This document shows, piece after piece, positions 5,481 to 9,968 of a DNA stretch of 9,968 bases; position 1 is the first letter of the stretch; each line of letters begins with the position of its first letter. The notes under the pieces are model-generated. The model did no database searches and was not told the origin of the DNA. It saw nothing but the letters and a program-made list of their open reading frames with translations. Position numbers and translations under genes: made by a program. The DNA is from an uncultured Clostridia bacterium (GTDB taxonomy: Bacteria; Bacillota; Clostridia; Oscillospirales; Acutalibacteraceae): NCBI GenBank assembly GCA_946186535.1, contig CAMHNT010000065.1, forward strand, positions 1 to 9,968, given 5' to 3'.

Positions 5481-6965
5481 TTAATCATTTTCTGTCATTA
5501 CAGTTCCGATAAACACCGGAGTCTGCTCATCATAATCATAAATCGCAAACAGAAACGGTCTGTCAAGAGTTACATAATAGCACGTCGCCACTTCAATACT
5601 GTCCTCTTCCATAAGTATCGCCGTAACCGCTGCAGCCTTCGTTCCGTTCTCGTCAACCTCAATATGAGTGCTGTGGAGAACATCGCTGATGGATATATTG
5701 TTTCCTCGTTCGCTGACGGCAAGCTTAGAAAAATCTGCGGCATCGTGATCGAATGCACTAACCATTCCGAGTTCCTGCAAACTTTCGTTAAGATTATAAT
5801 AACAGTCAAACGAAAACTTCGGAAGCTTTGCGTAAACGTCCCCATAACTTGCATTTTCAACCGCATCGGATATCGTTCTGTCGGTGAAATGCTCACTGAT
5901 ATATTCATCGATCCCAACGTCCTCGTTCGGCATAAGAGCAACAAAGCAGTATCTCGGATCTTCGTTCTCCACAGCTCCGCCTTCCGTACTGCTGCCGTCT
6001 CCCAAATCATGATACTGTATGAATCCGTTACCGGAATAATCCTTTATGAAGCCTGTCGCATATCCGTCGTCAATGTAACGATCTTCAACGGAGCTCATAA
6101 ACTCGGTCTCTGTTTTTGTACCGTCATAGTTGCTGAATTCTCTGTTGGAGATATCGTCGTACGGTTCAAGCCACTTTCCGTCAAATGCAATCGCATTGAG
6201 AAGCGCTGCGACAAGATCAGTATCTGTAATGCTGTCGTCAACTATTCCGTCAATCATGCCGTCTGTTTTTTCGCTGACCCAACCGTTTATTTTTTTAACG
6301 GTTTCGCTGTTCAGAGCCGCTTCGAAAATCTCGGCGTTATAATAATTCTGACAGTCACTGTAAAAGTTCGTGTTAAAAACAACGTCGTCATTCTGAATTG
6401 CCCAGAACGAATTCGCCATTGAAAGCTTTGTGTCGATAACATCGCCGTCATTCAGCATATTCATATAGCCCTTAAAATACATATTCATATCATCGGCTTC
6501 AAGCGGTTCATGGTCTGCATAGCACACAACTCCGGTATCGTAATTGAAATAACCGCTCAGGATATCAACAATTTCACTCTTTGTTTGCGTATCGGCGCCG
6601 TTGCTCACCATAGCCAAAGCCGTGTAAACGGACAGCGGAGAAATCAGAGTATTTTCACCGTTCTCGTTTTTTGAAAACTCCCTCTTGAAAAGCTCGGCGG
6701 AAAAAGCATTTATCGCAGGACGTACCCTTTCGCATATTTCGTCGTACCTTTCCCTGCCCGAAGCATTGTCGGGGGTTTGCTTCGTCTGAGAGTCAGTATT
6801 GTCGGGATCGCCGTATATGTCGCCAAGAGTTGACCCCACCGCCGGCGCAGGGTTTTCTGAAATATCCGGGCTGCCTGCGCTGCCGCAGCCGCCAAGTGAA
6901 AGGACGGAACTTCCTGCTATCAATGCACAAAGAATTATTGCAAGCTTCCTTTTCATCTCATTCAC
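5481..6965 (-). CDS. Serpin, lipoprotein (second paralogue)
   Basis: This 494-residue paralogue of the downstream serpin has lipobox LGGC (Cys27 in the longer reading), a polar linker to about residue 72, and a serpin domain from about 80 to 492. Landmarks are LISPLSVYTALAMVSNGA (107-124), INGWVSEKTDGMIDGI (226-241), LLNAIAFDGKW (255-265), LPKFSFD (381-387) and DRPFLFAIYD...PVFIGTV (468-489). The hinge GTKAAAVTA (441-449) predicts an inhibitory serpin. By the same counting, P1-P1' is about Asp455-Ser456, unlike the paralogue. It has a Gly/Ser/Glu-rich insertion (about 313-335) that the paralogue lacks. Two starts are plausible: the ATG at 6965 (AGGAG at 6-nt spacing) or the ATG three codons later (GAGG at 8 nt), which gives the cleaner signal peptide MKRKLAIILCALIAG. 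It begins 6 bp after the stop of the putative anti-sigma gene, indicating co-transcription. Confidence 0.95.
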   Translation of the reverse strand: MNEMKRKLAIILCALIAGSSVLSLGGCGSAGSPDISENPAPAVGSTLGDIYGDPDNTDSQTKQTPDNASGRERYDEICERVRPAINAFSAELFKREFSKNENGENTLISPLSVYTALAMVSNGADTQTKSEIVDILSGYFNYDTGVVCYADHEPLEADDMNMYFKGYMNMLNDGDVIDTKLSMANSFWAIQNDDVVFNTNFYSDCQNYYNAEIFEAALNSETVKKINGWVSEKTDGMIDGIVDDSITDTDLVAALLNAIAFDGKWLEPYDDISNREFSNYDGTKTETEFMSSVEDRYIDDGYATGFIKDYSGNGFIQYHDLGDGSSTEGGAVENEDPRYCFVALMPNEDVGIDEYISEHFTDRTISDAVENASYGDVYAKLPKFSFDCYYNLNESLQELGMVSAFDHDAADFSKLAVSERGNNISISDVLHSTHIEVDENGTKAAAVTAILMEEDSIEVATCYYVTLDRPFLFAIYDYDEQTPVFIGTVMTEND

Positions 6966-6971
6966 CTCTCC

Positions 6972-7778
6972 TTACCTTTCTATCATAAAATTCTCGTCCA
7001 CAAACATTCTCATAACATCAATAAATTCGTCCGACATTTCGTAGACCTCATACACATCATCTACATAGCGATCGGCAATATTGTTATCGGAATCATAAAT
7101 ATAAAACTCTTCCCCCGTGACCTCAATGCAGTCACCGTAAATTGTAACGGAACACTCAGACCTTGTTCCGGAATCATCGTACGTGTATGTTATGACCATT
7201 CTGCCGATTTCCGTTTTACCGCTCGTATCCGCAGAAACCGGGTCCGCAGACTCGATAGCCTTTGTCACGGCGTCTACGGCTATCTCATCGGAGATACTCT
7301 TTTCGGTTCCGTCATTCGGTGAATATGTAATTAATTCCGCATGAATACTTTTTTCTTCTATTCCGTCATATCCCACTTCATAATCCCCGTCAAATTCCTC
7401 ATCGGCATTTTCCGTTTTAATACCGTTCCCGGCTGACGAACCCGCAAAATCGCCGGATATATCATTATCGGGAATATTTTCCGCTTCATAAAAATCTGCA
7501 CCGTACTCGGCAAACACACCGTCGTTTTCCGCTTCATTCATTTCGTTCACATCATTTAAAGAAGCAGCTGCCGCACCCTCGTCGTCTCTTGTCGTCGCAC
7601 TGTTCACAGCCGAATCCATCCGGGAGGCATTCAGCACCGCTCCGGCGACCGTAAGCACGCAGACGGCCGCCGCTGCCGAGAGAGCCGTTTTTCTGTAGAA
7701 ACTTTTCTTTCTGTCAGCTTCTCTTATAACGTCTGCTTTTTCATAGACAAGCTTTTCAAAATCGACCTTACTCCTCAT
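6972..7778 (-). CDS. Single-pass membrane protein, putative anti-sigma factor
   Basis: The 268-residue protein has a short cytoplasmic N-terminus rich in charged residues (1-30, MRSKVDFEKLVYEKADVIREADRKKSFYRK), one membrane segment (about 31-50, TALSAAAAVCVLTVAGAVLN), an acidic low-complexity stretch (55-130), and a more structured external C-terminal region (about 140-268). Its gene overlaps the end of the ECF sigma-factor gene by 11 bp (7768-7778), and its ribosome binding site (GGAGG, 9-nt spacing) lies within the sigma gene. This is the classic position of a cognate anti-sigma factor, translated in step with its target. However, I see no zinc-binding HxxxCxxC motif, and a 30-residue cytoplasmic part is short for known anti-sigma domains. 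The role rests on position and topology rather than homology. The external domain could be the sensor. It could instead be an effector secreted under sigma control. Confidence 0.75.
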   Translation of the reverse strand: MRSKVDFEKLVYEKADVIREADRKKSFYRKTALSAAAAVCVLTVAGAVLNASRMDSAVNSATTRDDEGAAAASLNDVNEMNEAENDGVFAEYGADFYEAENIPDNDISGDFAGSSAGNGIKTENADEEFDGDYEVGYDGIEEKSIHAELITYSPNDGTEKSISDEIAVDAVTKAIESADPVSADTSGKTEIGRMVITYTYDDSGTRSECSVTIYGDCIEVTGEEFYIYDSDNNIADRYVDDVYEVYEMSDEFIDVMRMFVDENFMIER

Positions 7779-8322
7779 AGCTGAATCCCTCCTCCTCGAG
7801 TATTTTTTTCAGCGCAGCTTTTCCTCTCGAAACGTAGTTGTCAACCTGTTTGACGGTCTTGTGCATAACCTTGGCAGTGTCCTTATAGCTCATTTCCTCG
7901 AAGTAAACAAGATGAAGCGCCGTCCGATAATCGTCCTTTATTTTCGGGAGAGCCTTGTGCAAAAGCCGCGACTGCTCGTTTTTCAGAACGTCGCTTTCAA
8001 ATTCTATGTAATCGCTGCTCTTCTCAATCGGTTTGTCCCCTTCGAAAAGAGTGAGTCTTGTATTTTTCTTTATATAGTTTACCGACTTATTGTGAGCTAT
8101 TGAAAACAGATACGTTTTCAGCGAAGACCTGAACCCGAATCTTCCCGGATGAACAATAAGCTCCGCAAAACAGTCGGCGGCTATTTCCTCAGCCGTATCC
8201 TCGTTTTTCACATAGCCGTTAATAAAAAATATAAGATTTTCCCGAAACAAATCCATAACATCCGAAAATGCCTCCTTATCGCCGCTCAGATATTCTCTGT
8301 AGCACTCCTCAGCACTAAGCAT
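7768..8322 (-). CDS. ECF-type RNA polymerase sigma factor
   Basis: The 184-residue protein has the two-domain layout of extracytoplasmic-function sigma factors, which direct RNA polymerase to a small stress or surface regulon. Region 2 spans about 12-87, with the AEEIAADCFAELI helix (44-56) and FRSSLKTYLFSIAHNKSVNYIKK in pieces from 64, the -10 recognition part. Region 4 spans about 118-174: LPKIKDDYRTALHLVYFEEM followed by the helix-turn-helix SYKDTAKVMHKTVKQVDNYVSRG, for the -35. A linker of about 30 residues joins them. No region 1 or 3 is present. The ATG at 8322-8320 has GAGGTGA at good spacing and overlaps the upstream gene's stop by one base (TAATG), implying translational coupling. 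The next gene overlaps its 3' end and is the likely membrane-bound partner. ECF factors commonly drive their own operon, so the target promoter probably lies upstream of 9884. Confidence 0.93.
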   Translation of the reverse strand: MLSAEECYREYLSGDKEAFSDVMDLFRENLIFFINGYVKNEDTAEEIAADCFAELIVHPGRFGFRSSLKTYLFSIAHNKSVNYIKKNTRLTLFEGDKPIEKSSDYIEFESDVLKNEQSRLLHKALPKIKDDYRTALHLVYFEEMSYKDTAKVMHKTVKQVDNYVSRGKAALKKILEEEGFSYEE

Positions 8323-8957
8323 TATTTCACCTCGTTCACACGAAATTTAAACAGTCCGTGATAAATCCCTTCATCCGAATCTATCCCTAAAATTTTACAT
8401 ACCTCAAGTGCATACTCGTCGGTATTTATGCGGTTCCAATCTCCCGACTCAACCAAAGGAATAATGACCCTGTCACCGTTCTCGTCCCTGATAACACCGT
8501 ACAGTGAAGTTTCTCCCATATCGCATCCCTGAGAATATTCCTTATCGTATCCGAAGCTTTGAATATTCAGAAGATTATAGCAGCATTTCCGAACATCATC
8601 TTCCGAAAGAACCCGAGTCACTTCACTTCCGCCGTAGTCATAACCGTTTTCGAGGAGATCAAGAACATCGCCGATACCAATATATTCGTCCTCCGATTCG
8701 ATGTCCGGATTTCCCGATAAATCAAAACTGTGCATATATCCTTCATTATCAATATAGCAGCCGTAACAATCCCAGCCCCACGCATAGTTTTCATATATAT
8801 TGACAAACACAATTTCATTGACCGCTGCAATTTCCGCCGGTTCATTCTCTGTCCCTACGAATCCTGACTGAAGGCTCAATCTCCGAAAAGAAATCAACAA
8901 CAGGATCAAAAGAAAAACAGCGGTTAAGAATAATAATTTTGACATCGATTTTTTCAT
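8322..8957 (-). CDS. Membrane-anchored extracytoplasmic protein, unknown function
   Basis: I do not recognise this 211-residue family. The N-terminus (MKKSMSK, then a hydrophobic run at 8-24 ending in SFRRLS) reads as an uncleaved signal anchor, placing residues 27-211 outside the membrane. Notable features are a WGWDCYGCYID motif (60-70) with a Cys-x-x-Cys pair (64, 67), further cysteines at 125, 126, 145 and 187, and an overall acidic composition. The pattern resembles a small secreted alpha/beta domain, and the CxxC could be a disulfide or redox pair, but this is speculation. The ATG at 8957-8955 has GAGGGG at 8-nt spacing. It starts 27 bp after the VanY-like gene and overlaps the sigma gene by one base, so it is within the sigma operon. 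It may be part of signal sensing or a member of the regulon. Confidence 0.82.
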   Translation of the reverse strand: MKKSMSKLLFLTAVFLLILLLISFRRLSLQSGFVGTENEPAEIAAVNEIVFVNIYENYAWGWDCYGCYIDNEGYMHSFDLSGNPDIESEDEYIGIGDVLDLLENGYDYGGSEVTRVLSEDDVRKCCYNLLNIQSFGYDKEYSQGCDMGETSLYGVIRDENGDRVIIPLVESGDWNRINTDEYALEVCKILGIDSDEGIYHGLFKFRVNEVK

Positions 8958-8984
8958 TTTGTCAGCCCCTCGATAAATTCAGCA

Positions 8985-9884
8985 TCACCTGAAATATTTA
9001 ACATATTCCTCCAGACAAAGTCCGCTTTTATAAATCTCCTCCGCCGCTTCCCGTCCGACAAATCGGTAATGCCACGGTTCATAATCGATTCCCGTAACAC
9101 TCTCCCTGCCCTCGGGATAGCGGAGTATAAATCCAAACTTATACGCATTTTCCGCAAGCCAGTTATAGACGTCCCACGGAGAAGCACCGCCGATATCAAT
9201 CGCAAGTCCAAGCTCGTGCTCGCTCGTTCCCGGAACGGCGACCCATTTCTCAGCTTCTGCTTTTGCGTCCTCTTCGGAATATCCCTCGGCGATATATCCG
9301 TTTATCCTGTTCTGCATGACCTCCTGCTGATACTCATACGTCCTGTAGCCTTCTACCACAACGGGATATATGCCCTCCGCTCTCATTGTATCGAACATTT
9401 CCTGCAAATCGGGATACGCTCTCGAGTCAACCATAATTCCGTTTGAAAGCGTTGTAAGCTCCGTCTGATATCCTGCCGGAACGGGATTGTCCTTATTTAC
9501 AAGTATAAGTATCGGCTCTCCGCTGTATATTTCATAACTTTCATTGCCGCTGTCCGTATCCGTATCGGAGGCTGTATCCGTATCGGTCTCCCTTTCGGTG
9601 TCATTATCCGAAGCCGAATCGGTACCGCTGTCTGTATTTTCGTCCGAAGCAGTATCAAAATCCGAGTCATTTTCTTCTTCAGTATCGGAAGACGTATTCG
9701 AATCACTCGATTTCTTTTCCTCGGTATCAAGTTCAAAATGCAGCTCCAAAACGGAGCTTTCGTATTCCTCCACTGAAGGAATATCGACAGTATCGATTTC
9801 TTTTTCGTTATGCGAAGAACAACCCGAAACCATCATCACCGCCGCCAAAGAAACGCACAAATAAAATTTCAAACTTTTTTTCAT
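8985..9884 (-). CDS. VanY-type D-alanyl-D-alanine carboxypeptidase, lipoprotein
   Basis: This is a zinc peptidase of the M15B/VanY family, which removes the terminal D-Ala from peptidoglycan stem peptides outside the cell membrane. The 299-residue protein has a lipoprotein signal with lipobox VSGC (Cys22), a spacer of about 30 residues, a strikingly acidic Ser/Thr/Asp repeat linker (about 53-115), and the catalytic domain (about 125-285). Active-site landmarks are GYRTYEYQ (179-186), TSEHELGLAIDI (220-231) with zinc ligands His223 and Asp230, and EPWHYRFVG (269-277) with catalytic Glu269 and zinc ligand His272, so it should be active. The ATG at 9884-9882 follows AGGAG with 7-nt spacing. It heads the visible cluster. 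The 84 bp upstream (9885-9968) contain no promoter I can defend, so the transcript may start there or beyond the window. Confidence 0.93.
   Translation of the reverse strand: MKKSLKFYLCVSLAAVMMVSGCSSHNEKEIDTVDIPSVEEYESSVLELHFELDTEEKKSSDSNTSSDTEEENDSDFDTASDENTDSGTDSASDNDTERETDTDTASDTDTDSGNESYEIYSGEPILILVNKDNPVPAGYQTELTTLSNGIMVDSRAYPDLQEMFDTMRAEGIYPVVVEGYRTYEYQQEVMQNRINGYIAEGYSEEDAKAEAEKWVAVPGTSEHELGLAIDIGGASPWDVYNWLAENAYKFGFILRYPEGRESVTGIDYEPWHYRFVGREAAEEIYKSGLCLEEYVKYFR
9540..9728 (-). repeat. Degenerate Asp-Ser/Asp-Thr coding repeat in the VanY-like linker
   Basis: This low-complexity stretch encodes a linker of alternating Asp with Ser or Thr (for example TDTDTASDTDTD), built from irregular repeats of GAxACxGAx- and TCGGAxxC-like units. 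It resembles the SD/TD linkers of surface proteins of other Firmicutes, which act as stalks through the wall. Simple repeats of this sort can change length by slippage. The reading frame is intact. Confidence 0.75.
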
Positions 9885-9968
9885 TAAAAATCTCCTGCCA
9901 GAAAATACGAATATCTAATACTGCTTTCTAATTAAAATCTTTAAGTCTTTTCGGTCTGATTTCCGCAA

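Noticed and set aside
5664..6422. 252-residue plus-strand open frame opposite the second serpin gene
   Set aside because: It is antisense to the serpin core with no start signals. The length comes from the biased codon use of the true gene.
8954..9211. 85-residue minus-strand frame across the VanY-like and 211-residue genes
   Set aside because: It is out of frame inside the catalytic domain of the VanY-like protein, and its translation has no recognisable features.
9540..9728. Plus-strand Ser/Val-rich frame (SVSVSEAVSVSVS type)
   Set aside because: It is the antisense reading of the Asp-Ser/Thr linker repeat in the VanY-like gene.

Overview
The window looks like a chromosomal segment of an anaerobic Firmicute of the Clostridia, most likely Ruminococcaceae/Oscillospiraceae. 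The basis is moderate to low GC, strong AGGAGG-type ribosome binding sites, near-consensus SigA promoters, a ZTP riboswitch on a pur operon, and secreted serpins of the kind found in gut Clostridia. Two lipoprotein serpins bring to mind the serpins described from [Eubacterium] siraeum, but the species cannot be fixed from this window. All genes but one lie on the minus strand, so the text below follows transcription from high to low coordinates within each block.

Block A (9884 to 4050, minus) is a tightly packed six-gene cluster: a VanY-type D,D-carboxypeptidase lipoprotein, a membrane-anchored protein of unknown function, an ECF sigma factor, a single-pass membrane protein in the position of its anti-sigma factor, and two serpins with lipoprotein signals. 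Gaps are 27 bp or less, two junctions overlap (1 bp and 11 bp), and no terminator is visible inside. The layout suggests a cell-surface stress or protease-defence operon: the sigma factor and its membrane partner would sense an extracytoplasmic signal, and the serpins would trap proteases at the cell surface. That functional link is inference. The two serpins are tandem paralogues with almost identical reactive-loop hinges but different predicted scissile regions.

Block B (3753 to 1667, minus) holds three separate small units. They are an unrecognised 170-residue protein ending in a clear intrinsic terminator, an SseB-like protein behind a perfect TTGACA-17-TATAAT promoter, and a double zinc-ribbon protein behind its own extended -10 promoter.

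Block C (1290 to 1656, plus) is the only plus-strand unit. A 60-residue membrane microprotein is driven by a tandemly duplicated 59-bp module. Each copy carries a perfect consensus promoter followed directly by an operator-like dyad, and the unit closes with an intrinsic terminator.

Block D (1158 to 1, minus) is the purine operon purE-purC. It is preceded by a near-consensus promoter, a ZTP (pfl-type) riboswitch with an unusually long P2 loop, and an intrinsic terminator whose 5' arm overlaps the 3' end of the aptamer. The purE-purC spacer carries a pair of adjacent perfect palindromes that look like a dispersed repeat element. purC runs off the left edge of the window.
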